A stretch of 64,000 bases of DNA from Ananas comosus (taxonomy: Eukaryota > Streptophyta > Magnoliopsida > Poales > Bromeliaceae), in the NCBI RefSeq assembly GCF_001540865.1, contig NC_033621.1, positions 16,398,191 through 16,462,190 on the forward strand, in the 5' to 3' direction. The notes under the pieces were generated by a model. It made no database searches, was not told the origin of the DNA, and was given only the letters and a program-made list of their open reading frames with translations. The translations under genes and the position numbers were made by a program. Shown here in pieces: positions 1 to 12,540 of the stretch (the stretch's first letter is position 1; each line of letters opens with the position of its first letter).

Positions 1-777
1 GGAGTGTATACTACCACGGGGCCATTAGGCGCGGCGCAAGCCGGACTACCTTGAGTAGGTCCTTATGGACGAAATGAAAGTACTACATGACATTTGACAG
101 TAATGAATGCTTACCTGTTACAGTAGATATTTGCATATTCGTGCTTATGTTCATGTTATATTCATTACTACAGAGATTATGATTCCATGTTAATTACATG
201 TTCTTCACCTGTTAGCATTGCATATATATATATATTATGCAATTATTGCTTTTACTTTCATTTAGTACATCATGAGCCTAGTGGTATAATTCGCCGAGGC
301 TGGCTGTTTACCCACTGGGAACTATTGTTTATAGTTCTCACGCCCTTTTTATTGTTATTTTTACAGAGCCATCTACAGGAGAGGCTAGGGATCGTGGCAA
401 GGGAGTCGCGTCTAGCTAGACATTGCTAGGAGCATGCTAGTCGATCACCTTGCTACTCGGGCTACAGCCGAGGGTGATGTCCTTATGTATAGAGAGACTG
501 CCATTGTATCTACTTTTGTAGACCCGTGATGTATGTGTACTATTGGGACCTGACTCTATAGTGGTGATACTTTTCTTTTAGTTGAGATTTTGGATTTTAT
601 ACTCCCTGTTCTCTTGTTGTGAGTATTGTGGACTGTACTTTGCTCTGATATCAGGATAGGATTATCTTACCTTTTTACTCCTATCGACTTGTTTCTTGTA
701 GACGCCTTATATACTGCAGGTGTATGGCGGGTCTGTGAACGTACCGGATATGCTTCCGCTAGTACCCGGGCGTGACA
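1..777 (+). mobile_element. 3' portion of a Ty3/gypsy LTR; left end lies outside the window
   Basis: The segment ends in CGGGCGTGACA, the usual 3' terminus of the LTRs here, then continues into sequence matching the middle of element A's LTR (compare 28100 onward). It is therefore an insertion into A's 5' LTR. It carries the common LTR hairpin at 316-340 (TGGGAACTAT, 5-nt loop, ATAGTTCTCA). Positions 1-60 and 240-420 resemble 52590-52650 and 53060-53220, so it belongs with the LTR at 47745-53491. No coding content was seen. The 5' end and target duplication cannot be checked. Confidence 0.8.
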
Positions 778-3700
778 GCATTGGACCTAGTTAGGTCGAT
801 AATATAGGGTTTGAGACCAACCCTTGAGTTATGTAAAGTGGATTCCGGAATCCCAGCTACGAGTGCAGCGGCTGCTAGTGTAGCATTTGAGCTCGATAGT
901 TCTTGGCCGTGGGTGCATGTGGCATGTTCCTCTCCCACCGGAAGAACTTCGAGGCTTGTGATTGAGCAAGAACAGTGAGCGCTACGGTGTATGTGGCATG
1001 TTCCTCTCCCTATCGGGGATCTCAGCTGCGGGTGTATGCGGCATGTTCCTCTCCCACCGGGGGATCCCTGACCACGGTGTACGCAACTTTGGGCGAACCG
1101 TTGGGCGATGTGGTTCTTAGCCTGTAGGTTGAGGTGCATGCGAAAGTTCCTTCACCTCGAGCAGGACAGAGTGCGGATTATCCGCTGTTGATTGACTCAA
1201 GACCGAGTCGGGTGGTAGAGTGTGACTAAGGTAAGAGTAACCTTAGGAAAGAATGGCAAGTAAAGAGTAAAGCTAGCTAAGAATAAAGAACGGCTAAAGA
1301 ATAAGGAATAGCTAAGTATAATGTAAGGTACTGGACTTCTAAAATTATGAAGTTACGGTGTACATTTGGTTGGAAAGCCATTTCAATGGTTCCGGTGAGG
1401 TTCCGGTGAAGTTCGGAAGCATTCGGGCGTTTTCGGAGTGCGTAGGCACGAAAACGGGACCCGAAAGGCTATGTTGGATCATGAACTAAATCCGGCATTA
1501 GCGTGGATGAAGAGACGATGAAAACATGCTCGAAAACATATTTTGAGAGTCTCAGTTCGATTTGAAACGAATTGAAGACTCACGGAGTGAAAACAAGCGA
1601 AAACGAACCAAAATTGGCGAAAAGGCTGAAATTTTGGCTTAGTCTGAAAATACTGATTTTCTGGACCTACGGGGTCCGGACCCTGGCTTCAAGATCCGGA
1701 CCCTGAGCCCGAAAAATACCCAGAAACAGCAGGGACAAATTGGTAATTGTGGGTGCTTTGCTTTAGAAAAGGGGCCAACTCCTCTCTTCTTCTTCCTCAG
1801 ACAAAAAGCACCACACACACACCTTGGTAGAGAGAGAAGCTCCTCCCTCTTTCTAGATTTTTCCTCCATCTCTCTAGATCCATCTCTCAAACTCGGAGGC
1901 TTGGAGGAGAAGGATCTTGCGAACGCGTGGGAGGTGATGGTTCGAGCTTTCGTGTGCCCGTTTGAGCGGCGTGCTTCCGTCTCGGCGTTCGCAATTTGGT
2001 AAGCTTTTGGGATTTGGTTTAATCCTTAATGCTTGGTGGTTTAATAGTCTCTAGTGTAGTTTTAGCATGCTAAAGCTAGGGCTTCAAAATGGAGTTTTGC
2101 TAAATAGTTGGGTTTGATCTAGTTTAACCCTATGTAAACCTAATTGCTAGGTATACGAACGCGTTGGCGAAGTCGGTTCGGCGATTCGTCGAGTCGGTGC
2201 GAAGATATTGAAGAAACGAAGGATTTAGCTTCGTTTTCGCCTGGAGGGCCGAGGCGGCAGCCATAAATGGTGAAAACGAAACCCGGGCACCGCGGCAAAT
2301 AAACGAAGACCTTTTTTAACCGTGGTGCGAAGCGATGCATGGTTGGTGAGCGATTACAGAATCGGGCTAAACCGGATACCGAGTGCCGCGGGCGACCGGT
2401 TGCAAGTAACTACAAGCAATCGGAAAGTGAATCGAGGTGGGTTGTGCTCACCGAAGCGACTAGGTCGCCTGTATGTCTAAGAGAAACGTGAAATCATGTT
2501 GATGCATATAAATGGTAGATGAATGCAAGGATTAAATGCTAGGTGAATGCATGTTATAATTGCTATGCTATGACTACCATAGAATGTATGATGAGCAGGT
2601 TATAGAATTGCTAGATTATATATGCATGTGAATTATAGAATACTCGATTGGACAACTAGGATGTCAAGTAGATTGAGTGGCATCGAACCTAGTGTTAGTA
2701 AACATAGGTCGAACACGAGTGACATCTAACCTAGTGTTATTAAACATAGGTTGAACATGAATGACATTGAACCTAGTGTTAGTAAACATAGGTTGAATAA
2801 GTGAACCTAGAGTCAAGATCTAGGTGAGTGGCATCGAACCTAGTGTTAAAGAACATAGGTTGTGGATTAAACCTAGAGTTAAAGTAAACCTAGGTTATGT
2901 GATAGAGACATGGAACCTAGAGTCAGTTGGACCTAGGGTGGAAAGGACATCGGACCTAGATAGGTCGATACTATAGGGTTTGAGACCAACCCTTGAATTG
3001 TGAAATGGATTCCGGAATTCCTAGTGTTGTGACCGCAAAAGAAGCGGTGGAACTTGTGACAGGATACAAGAGATAGCATTTAGAATCATAACTGCGGATA
3101 TGTGTGGTTCTCCTCGCCCGGCAGTGATTCAACGGGTATGCCCGGTATGCCATGAGAATAATGATCCAATGAGTATGTGTGGTTCTCCTCGCCCAGTATA
3201 AGCTAGAATGAGTATGTGTGGTTCTCCTTGCTCATTTAGCTTATTGGATGATGCCGCCTGGATTGACCTGAACCATTGTTGGGTAAGGGCGATGCGTGCG
3301 CCGCCAGAGGGCTGAGTCGTGACCTGAACCATTGTTGGGTGAGATGCGATGAGTTCGCCGCCAGATGGCTAAGTCATGACTCGAGTCATTGCTGGGTAAG
3401 GACGACGCGTTCGCCACCAGATGGATAAGTCAAGAGGTGCGGTGAGCTGTGACGGCAGCCAGGCTGAGGTGCAGCCAGTGCGCGGACTATCCGCGAATGA
3501 TTGACTCGAGGCCGAGTCGGGTGGATAGCTTGAGTAAGGTAGTGGAAAACCTTAAAGGCTAGTGATAGTGGCAAGAACTAAGGTAATAAAGACCTTATAA
3601 GCCAGTTGAACTCGAATTGTGAACCTAAGGTAGTAGACACCTTAGAGATGAATGACATGAGCTAAGACTTGCCAAATGAATGTAGAATCAATAGATCTAC

Positions 3701-5060
3701 TAGTTGTTGCATAATATTCATATTGCATTTGTGAGGCAAAGCATGATATGTGTTAGTTGCATTAAAATTATGATTTCATATCTATCTATTGGACTAACAT
3801 GTTGTTGCCTCCTTGGACCTATTGGTCGAGCTTTTCCCTTGGCTGGCCGTACCCACTGGGAACCATGGAATTGGTTCTCACCCTACGTTGTTTTGGGGTG
3901 TTATAGGTTCGCACATAAGCGGCGAGGCGGCGCGAGGCAATGGCGTAGTTCCATAGATAGCGCCCTACCCCAGAGACCAGAGATAGCGGTACCCCGAGTC
4001 GGCATAGCCTAGAGGTATAGGAAGGGGAAAAGAACACGATGTACTAAAACTTGTAAATAAATGTTGCAATAACTTGATTGTATTTGGAAGTCAAATGTAA
4101 AGGAAAATGTGATGTAAAATGCAGGTGCACAGAATGCTTGTAATAGCTAGTCGTTTATGTTTTTGATACTTTCTTATGCAATCTTCGATTGAGATGTGTT
4201 CCTAGTTGGAACCTTGTACATTGTATTGATTGCGATGCCTAGGACGTACAAGGGAGACTCTGTCTGTTCGGCGGTCTGTCGGTGTGCCCGAACCCGACCA
4301 AATAGGCGGGGTACGGTGCGTGACATATAAAGAGTGGTTAATAAGAAGGAAGTAAAGAATGGCTAACAATAAAGAACGGAAAAGATAGAGTGTTAAAATC
4401 GTTTAATCCACTTCCATAATTGCATGGATTTCATATCGCATATCGTGAGGCATGACATATATTTCAATATCGAATAAATGTATAAATATCTGTTGTATGT
4501 TATTGGACTAACCTGTTGCAGTGCCTCCTTGGACCTATTGGTCGAGCTTTTCCCGTGGGTGGTCGTACCCACTGGGAACCATGGAGTTGGTTCTCACCCC
4601 CGTATTGTTTTTGGGGGTACAGGTTCACACGTGAGCGGCGCGGAGGCGCGAGGAAAGGGCGTAGCTCCGTAGATAGCGCCCTACCACCGAGACCAGAGAT
4701 AGCAGTACCCTGAGTCGGCTACTTAGGGTGTAAAAGAAATGAAAAGAACAATGTTGTAATAAATTGTAATAACTTGGATTGTATTTGGAAGTAAGAACCA
4801 AAGAATCAAAAGAAAATGTAATATGTAAAATGTATGTGAGATGAATGCTTGTAATAGCATAATAATACTTATATTTTCATATCTTTCTTATGTAACCTTT
4901 GTTGAATGTTGTTCCTGGTTGGAACCTCGTGCATTGTTTGGATTGTGACGCCTTGGACTTACATGGGAGACTCTGTCTGCGGTATAGGAAAAACCCTATC
5001 CGTTCGGCGGTCTGTTAGCGTGCCCAAATTCGGCCAAAGAGGCGGGCTCGGGGCGTGACG
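778..5060 (+). mobile_element. Element A 5' LTR, partial, split by a solo LTR
   Basis: Positions 778-1321 align with 28100-28650 and 4331-5060 align with 28650-29389, so these are pieces of the 5' copy of A's LTR. The 3' terminus reads GGGGCGTGACG (CA changed to CG) and is followed by a decayed primer-binding site. The left end of this LTR is not in the window. The first piece contains short repeats with the box GCATGTTCCTCTCCC near 920-1060. The second piece holds a hairpin at 4573-4596. Confidence 0.85.
1322..4325 (+). mobile_element. Solo Ty3/gypsy LTR nested in element A's 5' LTR
   Basis: It starts TGTAAGGTACTGG and ends GTGCGTGACA. Perfect 5-bp duplications (tataa) flank it at 1317-1321 and 4326-4330, and the flanks join into sequence continuous with 28640-28660. 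It contains paired CCGG palindromes (GGGTCCGGACCC at 1672-1683 and a second at 1693-1703), a CT-rich stretch near 1780-1890, a splice-donor-like GTAAGC at 1999-2004, and tandem CCTAGTGTTA...AACATAGGTTG units at 2690-2950. Repeats with the box TGTGGTTCTCCTCGCC lie at 3100-3230 and the common hairpin at 3857-3880. No internal region is present, so LTR-LTR recombination is inferred. Confidence 0.9.
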
Positions 5061-5067
5061 GATAAGA

Positions 5068-5079
5068 TTGTATTAGAGC
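5068..5079 (+). other. Element A primer-binding site, decayed
   Basis: TTGTATTAGAGC lies 7 nt after the 5' LTR end. It matches the plant initiator tRNA-Met primer site TGGTATCAGAGC with two mismatches. The offset equals that in elements B, C and D. Confidence 0.75.
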
Positions 5080-5419
5080 ATAAAGTAGAGAATGGGAAAA
5101 TGGGTTAGATGGACCTAAGAGACCCTAGGATAGTAAACCATAGGAGAATAAGGCTCATGAGAGACAAGGACTTGTGACGTGTGGCCAAAGGATTATGGAT
5201 TGGGTTGTGTCGTGAACCTCTAAAACGGATGTTAGAGGTAGACTCAAGGCATGGTTTATTCTTAACCGAGGGTGTTCATGTTGGGTGCATACAATATGAA
5301 GCCGAGTGATGAGAATAGACGCCCTTGCGTGACTTTCGCCCGATTTTAGTCGATGTTAATTGCTTAGTGTTCGACCTAGAAGGTTGAAAATTAATCGAGT
5401 TGCCTTGTTTCAGGAATCG

Positions 5420-5733
5420 ATGGCATCGCGTAGGCGATCTTCATCCAGATCGACGCGGGATGGGACGGGTAATGTCCCAGAGCAATCCGAGGCGAGCGGA
5501 GACCCGGTGCTCCGCGAGCAGATGAGTACGCTCATGGGCGTAGTGCTGCGACATGAGGAGCAGATCAAGGAGCTCCATGAGTTATTGGCACGACAGGCTG
5601 CAGCGGCTGCGCCGGTAGCAGCGCGCCGTGTACCGACGGGAATGGCGATGGATTCGGGGGCAATAGCCCCTGGTTCTGTGGAAATGGAGGCGGAGAAAGT
5701 GCGGGCTTTGGCGGCCCTTATGGCCTTCAAACA
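5420..5733 (+). pseudogene. gag: Element A gag, N-terminal part (interrupted by element B)
   Basis: This encodes the N-terminal part of a Ty3/gypsy capsid protein: a basic Ser/Arg-rich start (MASRRRSSSRS), then a coiled-coil-like stretch (residues about 35-60) and an Ala-rich linker. The ATG at 5420 is chosen because gag B and gag C begin at the equivalent place, just after a TTTCAG. The frame stays open until the insertion of B at 5734. Its continuation is at 18045, and the aaaca duplication (5729-5733, 18040-18044) marks the break. The function, binding element RNA into particles, comes from family knowledge. Confidence 0.9.
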
Positions 5734-8700
5734 TGTCACGCCCTGCGACAGCCCGCCTATTTGGCCGGGTCGCGGACCCGTAAACAGACCGCCGAACGGA
5801 CAGAGTTTTCCCTGTACGTCCTAGGCGTCGCAATCAAAACAATACGAAGGTTCCAACCAGAAACTGATATCAATCAAGATTACATAATGAAGTATCAAAA
5901 ACATAACACATCCTATGTTATTACAAGCATGCATTCTCAAGTTCCACATAATATATTTTGTTTACATTGAACTTCCAAAATACAATCCGATTATCATAAA
6001 CATTACAAGTTTGATACAACTTGGTTCATTGTCTTCTAGTCCCCTAAGCTAGACTGTCTCAGGGTACTGCTACCTCGGTCTCTGTGGTAGGGCACTATCT
6101 ACGGAGCTACGCCCTTGCCTCACTCCACCGCGCCGCTCACGTGCGAACCTGAAACACTCCAAAATAACGTGGGGTGAGAACCAACTCCATGGTTCCCAGT
6201 GGGTACGGCCACCCAAGGAAAAAGCTCGACCAATAGGTCCGAGGAGGCACTGCAACATGTTAGTTCAATAATATACAACAGATATATATTCAAAATTGAA
6301 ATACATGCCATGCCTCACGATATACGATATGAAAATCATGCAATTAGTAGATCAATCGATTCTACATTTTACTTAGCTACTCTTAGCTCATAACATTCAA
6401 CTCTAAGGTGTCTATTACCTTAGGATCAAACTCAAGTACACTAGCTTCTAAGGTCTCTATTACCTTAGCTCTAGCCTCTATCACTAGCTCATAGGGTTTC
6501 TACCACCTCTATCTAGCTATCCACACGTCTCGCCTTCGAGTCAATCATCCGCGGATATTCCGCGCACTGGCTGCTCAACAGCCTACCGCTCTCTGTGACT
6601 TAGCCTCTTAGCGGCGAAATCGTCGCACACGCTGAACCCGGCTCAAGTCCCTTGACATAGCCATTCTGGCGGCGAACACGTTGCACTTACCCAGCGAGGA
6701 CTCAAGTCATGACCTATCCATCTGGCGGCGAACTAATCGCACCTCACCCAACAATGGTTTCAGTCACGACTCAGCCACATAGTGGCACCCGCATCGTACT
6801 TACCCAGCAATGGTTTTAGTCAATCCTGGCGGTCTGATCCACAATCGGCTTAACCATCCGGCGGCGAAATCCTTGCACGCGCCACGTCAATGGTCCAAGC
6901 CCCGGGCGGTGATCTCCATGTGATCGCCCCCAATCCTCCCTCGGTATCAACCTCGGCGGCGAAGTCGTCGCACACGCCCTAGCCTTGATACCAGGGTCAT
7001 CTCAAGTCCTGAGATTCCGGAATCCACTTTCCACAGGTCGAGGGTCCATAACCAACCCTATGCTGTCGACCTAGAACATTCTAGTGGCTAATACCACTAT
7101 ACTCAACAACCTAGGTTTAACTTCACTTTAGGTTCATCACATACATAACCTAGGTAAAACCGCTAGGTTCTATCTCATCTCTGCCTAGATGTCAACCTCT
7201 AGGTTCACTTGTTCGACCTAAGTTTACTAACACTAGGTTCGATGCCATACCTAGATTTGTTCGACTCTAGGTTCAAGTACAACCTATGCATTTAAACACT
7301 AGGTTAGGTGCCACTCGATCTACTTGACATCCTAGTTGTCCAATCGAATATTCTATTGTTCTCATGTCAATCAACTCTACACTTCTAGAGTTATCATCTA
7401 GTTTACATGCATATATATAAAGTCGTGCTACTCATGCACTCATGCTATCCTCTAGCATTTATACATCATGTTCATCATGCATTCCACTTAGCATTCTAAT
7501 ATATGCATTATCATTAACATGCACCATTTAGCATTGTCTACATGCATCAACTTGAAAACGTATGTCTCTTAGACATAAAGGGCGACCTAGTCGCTTCGGT
7601 AAGCACAACCCACTTTAGCTTACTTTCCGATTGCTCGTCGACACTTGCAATCGGCCTCCCGCGGCACTCGGCACCCGTTTGGGCCCGATCTTGTAGTTGC
7701 ACTCCAATAGCACGTCGCTTCGCCGTTACGGTGCTCGTGACCCAATCTCGCGATTTATGGACATCGCCTCGGTCCTCTTGGTCAAAACGAAGCTAGCTCG
7801 GCCTTACTTTGCCGATATCTTTACACCCGCTTGACAAATGCTAAATCCGTCGCTTCCCACGCGTTTAAACACCTAATAATTTGGTTTACAGAGAGTCAAA
7901 AGAGATCAAACCCTCTCATATACCAAAACCCCATTTTGGATGCCCTAGATACTATTACTACCAAATCCCCCAAATCCCTTCGTGATTTGGGTATAATCCA
8001 TCTCAATAGCATGCTAGGGTACCAAAAATACCATTTCTATGGTTTGAAATCCCTTCCTTAAAGATTTACCATGAGAGGAGGCAAAGAGCTTACCTCTCTA
8101 GGTTGCTCCAAGCACGAGAAAGACGAAGGAGAGGATGAAGATCTCCTTAGTCTTCTTCTCCTTCCTCTTCTCTTTCTTTCTTCTCCTTTCCTTTCTTTTC
8201 TCTTATTTTCTTTTCTTTTCTTTCTTCTCTTCTCCTTCTTCACATATAGAGAGAGAGAGGTGAGGGAGAGTGAGGGAGTGAGAGAAAGAGAGAGAGAAAA
8301 GCCCTCTCTTAATCCCCCCTCATATTATAATAAAATGCTAGGAAGCCCCTCAACTTTCCACCCTTCACACTGCCCTCACTGGGCTGAACCCGCGTGGAGG
8401 GACTGGTCTCCCCGACCTGGGACCGGTCCCAGAGGACCTTCCCATTTTCCACGCGTTCGGGAACCGGTCTCTCCCTGCGAGACTGGTCCCTGGAGACCGG
8501 TCTGCCCACCAGAGACCGGTCCCCGAGAGCTCGTCTCGAGGGACTTAGCCAATTTTTGGCCATTCTCGCTGGTGTCGCCTGCGGGGGACCGATCCCTCTC
8601 TTCCAGGGACAAGTTGCATCAGCAACCCCCGCAACCCTCTGTCGATGGGACCGGTCTCCTACTACCAGAGACCGGTCCCCGAGAGCAAAACCTGCCAAAA

Positions 8701-8853
8701 GTGGAGAATTGCATCTTTTGCTCTCGCGGACTCCATTCCAATACACTTTTTGGGTTTTGTGCATCCTTAGCTTCTCCAAAGCTTACCCACTCAATAATTA
8801 GTCGATCCTGGACGAAGTACAACCCTCAGATTTCGAGAATTCACTTTGTTACA
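5734..8853 (-). mobile_element. Element B 3' LTR
   Basis: In sense orientation it runs TGTAACAAAGTG... to ...GGGCGTGACA. Going downstream it holds an ACCGGT palindrome array (8400-8686), a GA/CT-rich start-site-like stretch (8150-8310), a donor-like AG/GTAAGC near 8090, and AGGTT tandem units (7080-7310). Further on come boxes of the type GGCGGCGAANTCGTCGCACA (6630-6990) and the common hairpin (6175-6198). It pairs with 12549-18039. Many small gaps and substitutions separate the two, so the insertion is not recent. Confidence 0.92.
8400..8686. repeat. ACCGGT palindrome/hairpin array in LTR B (3' copy)
   Basis: Several GGGACCGGTCTC-like palindromes occur in pairs that form hairpins. The clearest has arms at 8647-8658 and 8668-8679 with a 9-nt loop, followed by CGAGAGC. 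The spacer word GGACTTAGCC lies between pairs. The same array in the 5' copy is at 17586-17872. Confidence 0.85.
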
Positions 8854-8891
8854 TTCTCCCCTCCTTAAAAAGAGTTTCGTCCTCGAAACTC
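8854..8891 (-). promoter_or_regulatory. Element B polypurine tract and adjoining stem-loop
   Basis: In sense, the polypurine tract TAAGGAGGGGAGAA abuts the 3' LTR start. It primes plus-strand DNA synthesis in this class. Just upstream is a perfect stem GAGTTTCG / CGAAACTC with loop AGGA (8872-8891). The same structure with different arms occurs at 20614-20633 and 37586-37605. Confidence 0.88.
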
Positions 8892-10843
8892 ACTCATTCA
8901 CAGCTCTAATTCACCCCTCATTTTAACTCATTACTTGATCGAGGGTTTCAATGCACTTTCGCACTCCAGAGTAGCTTCTTTTCCTCATCGAAATCATTCA
9001 AAAGCCCACTACGGGAAATGTGAGACTGGATTCACTCACATTTGCCAAGTATAACCTCGAAAGTGCATTAGGGCTTCACAAGGCTCGGTGGTAGTGTAAG
9101 TCGATACTCATGACTTCACACACTCTAGCACCACCCGCTGTTAGGCTTAGAAAGGATTCATTCCTTCACAGTTCTACTAAACATCACCATCCCTCGAGAT
9201 CAGGACTACCCTTTGTCCTTGTGGTGTGGATCTAGCAAGATCGCATCAACTAGACGAACGATCCACCACCAACACACTATGTGCACGGGTAGACCCTACG
9301 TACTCACAAAGTGGCACTTCACCACTTTGGCTATCCAAGAGTCCGATACAACTCTTCCTTGCATTTCTCATCACATCGGGGAACACACTCCGATTCGATC
9401 ACCAGCATTGCCTAGAAGCAATATTATCGGTGCATCGACCAATCGCGAGTGCTTCAATCCCAATCGAATCTTTGCTCTCTCACGAGATGGTACACTCTCA
9501 CACATCTCTGATCTCAATCCTCTTGAGAGCATCATTCTCAAACTCCAATCCTCGCGTGGCTATCCATTATTCAAGTGTCTCCTAGAGACCACTTTACTTT
9601 CTCTCTATTCTTGATACGGTAAGCCACGATCAACTTCCATTCGCTCTTGCAACGAATTTACACAAACCCGCCCTCCAGGGTTCAGGCCAAAACTCACTAA
9701 CAGAGTTGTCGGCCGCACCAACCGTCGGTTTGCACAGGTGGACCGAGGCCACCAATCCTACGCAGGTCTACCGCCTAGACTCGTCTCAACGACGCCTAGC
9801 GTCTCTTGCTCGCAAGCGCAGACCCAATCATCATCGGGCGACATTCTCATTGGAGAATTCGCACACACTCCAACCAGGAGCAACCAAGACCCCAAACCAC
9901 GTCAAGTCCTCGGGTTGGGTCACTACACACTCGGTGTACCATCGATCTCATGATCCAACACACGGCATTCCGCGTACTCGGGTCCAAGCTCGGACTACCA
10001 TCTTGACCAACACTCTGCCCTACCCATAGGTACCGGGCCACTGTCTCTCATAGCTGACTGCGCCTGCCCAATAGGCCCAGGCTCCACAGTCCACAAATGG
10101 TCCAGGCACGGGTCGTCCCCAAGCGCTACCCGCCAACGTCGTCCTACATGACATGCTCTGCAGAGCTATACACTCTATCGGTTCCTAGGCACCTAGTGCA
10201 AGCCACCAGCCCCCACGAGTGATCCATGGCCCGCTTCACACTTAGCTAGGCTAAAGTGCTACTGCCAACTCACTCACCCTGCTGAATCAGAACCGCACCT
10301 CACGAGTAACTATACTCGAGCGCTCTACGCCTCTCTACAGCGTCTCACACGAAGTCTAGCATCAAGCAACTTGCCTATGCACACCGACTACACGAGCACA
10401 ACTCGCCCACCTCAATTCGAGGTACTACTAGGCCCACAAGCCAAACTCGGCACTAATCAACCAATTTCGCAACAGTGGTTCATCTTCACTGTTCGATCTA
10501 CCGAATCCGTATCCGAAATACTCTTGGAATATTCGGGTATCCCCAAACATCAAGGCTCAACTCTCACAATCTCTTATCCATTGCTTCGAGAGTCATTTAC
10601 TAGGTCACATTCGCCACGAGTCCCATTTCTTATCCAAGAACCATCACAAGCCATTCGCTAGTGTCACTTGGCTTTCTACCTGCTCCAGCAGGTGCTATAC
10701 TCTCACAATGCAAGCATGCTCGGGTATCCACCTACCGGACCACTCGGTCCCTACTATGCAATGTAATAATAGTAGCAACTGACCAATGATGAATGCATGC
10801 TATGCACCAACTTGAGATCATACAAAAGCATATGATTACTCAA
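8892..10843 (-). other. Element B noncoding 3' tail
   Basis: About 1.95 kb lie between gag and the polypurine-tract stem-loop with no pol motif on either strand. Parts are recognisable in elements A (18982-20613) and C (37606-38982), for example around 10372-10435, 9820-9890 and 8940-9060. In place of pol this region is conserved noncoding sequence. An open frame on the opposite strand (10371-10661) begins like its counterparts in A and C. Confidence 0.75.
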
Positions 10844-12182
10844 TTAACTCATACCTGCCACGTCGTCGTCGGCAACGGCAGGCCCCGCAACTCGAGTCGC
10901 TTACCCATAGCCACTTGGCGCTCATCGCGAACCCTCCGGTTGCATCATTCTCAACGGTCGCTTCCCCGACTATGCTGCAGGTGGCACACCTGCAAGCTGT
11001 CCCGGAGAAGAATGGACCGTCGCTAGTGTCAAGGCCCGGCTACTACCCTGCGAACACTCGTCCCGCATATGGCCCGATAGCCCACACTTGAAACACTTGC
11101 CCTCACGCTGCTCGCACTACTATGGGTAATGAGGGCCCCCACAAATCGCACATCTCACCGATGACCGAATGTGGTTTGTCCCCGGGGCTCGAGATCGAGA
11201 GCGCGAACCCGACGAGGTCTGTTGGGAACTTGATTGACCAGTGGATCCACTCGTTGGTCGTCATTTTCCTTTCTCCTCGAAATATGCCTCGCGCCTCTCT
11301 CGCAGAGATGCCTCGCCTTGTTCTATCCACAAGGCCTGATCCAGGACTTCCGCAAAAGTCTGCAACTTAAGCATTATCACAGGCTTGTAAAGATCCGGCC
11401 GAAGTCCACGCACAAAGCAGTCGGCCTTATCCTTGTCATCCCGTACCACGTCTGGGATACAATGCACGATACGGGAGAACTCCCGCTCATAATGCCTGAC
11501 CGAGCAACCTCCTTGCCGCAGTTTTCGGAATCTTTCCTGAAGCTTCCGCTTCTCACTATCGGGGAAATAAGCAAAAAATATCAACCCCCGAAACTCTTCC
11601 CAAGTCATAGGAGGGAGACGAGGCGATCGATCTCGCCTAACGCCTTTCCACCACACCTTCCCCGATTATTTCAGATAGTGCACGGCTAGGTTTACCTTTG
11701 TCTCGCTCCAACGTATACAGATCCTCGAAGAGTGTCTCCATGGAATTGACCCACATCTCAACGACCCACGGATCTGCATCCTCTCTATCAAAGGTAAGCG
11801 GATCAAATTTCTTGAAAGTCATGAGGGCCGCTAAAGCTCGCTTCCTCTCCACCACAACCTCTGGACCAACAGGAGTCAAATCGCCCGACCCCGACGGAAA
11901 CGCATCCGCCGCAACTCCCGGCTGTCCTCGACCAGCCGCAGCTGGTGCTGCCACCAGCCGATCCACAATCTCTTGGAGTCGTTCCATTCGCTCCTCCTAG
12001 TGCATGGCAGCCTCCTGCTCCCGCTGCACCACATCAGCTTGTTGCCTCATCACTCCAATGAGCGTAGCCAACTAATCACGAAGCTCCGAGTCTCCGCTCG
12101 CGTCGGTTTGCTCAGGGACACCACTCGTCCCCTCCCGCGCCGATCTGGACGAAGATCGCCTATGGCAACCTCCTGCTGCCAT
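10844..12182 (-). pseudogene. gag: Element B gag, broken
   Basis: This is a capsid/nucleocapsid gene of Ty3/gypsy type, starting at ATG 12182. The retrotransposon gag core is clear at about 11261-11656 on the minus strand (WWKGVRRDRSP, TWEEFRGL, FPDSEKRKL, YEREFSRIVHC). A zinc knuckle CFKCGLSGHMRDEC (CX2CX4HX4C) lies near 11050-11090, and the protein ends VAGMS. Defects seen are stops at 12072-12074, 11997-11999, 11666-11668 and a double stop at 11117-11122, plus a one-base insertion near 11697 that shifts frame. Comparison with gags A and C shows most stops arose from Gln codons by C-to-T change. Confidence 0.92.
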
Positions 12183-12528
12183 TGTTTCCTGAAACAGAAC
12201 AACTCGATTAGCTCTTGACCAACTCGGGTCGAACACGAGACCACTAACACCGGCTCAAAAGCCAATTGGCGAAAGTCATGCAAGAACACCTATTCTCGTC
12301 ACTCGGCTTCATGTTGTGCGCGCCCAACATGAACACCCTCGGTCGAGAATAAACCATACCTTGAGTCTACCTCTAATATCCGTCTTAGAGGTTATGACAC
12401 GACCCAATCCATTAACCTTTCGCCACGAATCACAAGTCCTCGTCTCTCACGAGCCTTATTCTCCTATGGTTTCACTATCCTAGGGTCTCCTAGGTCTGTC
12501 TAAACTATTTTTCCATTCTCTACTTTAT

Positions 12529-12540
12529 GCTCTGATGCCA
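12529..12540 (-). other. Element B primer-binding site
   Basis: The sense sequence TGGCATCAGAGC has one mismatch to the initiator tRNA-Met site. It lies 8 nt from the 5' LTR boundary at 12549. Confidence 0.9.

Noticed and set aside
8071..8868. A 265-codon open frame across LTR B
   Set aside because: It reads a CT-rich low-complexity run and the ACCGGT array antisense to the element; the same stretch in the 5' copy is open in different, shorter frames.
12529..12540. Possible tRNA gene at TGGTATCAGAGC sites
   Set aside because: Only the 12-nt primer-binding complement is present; no cloverleaf surrounds it at any of the four sites.
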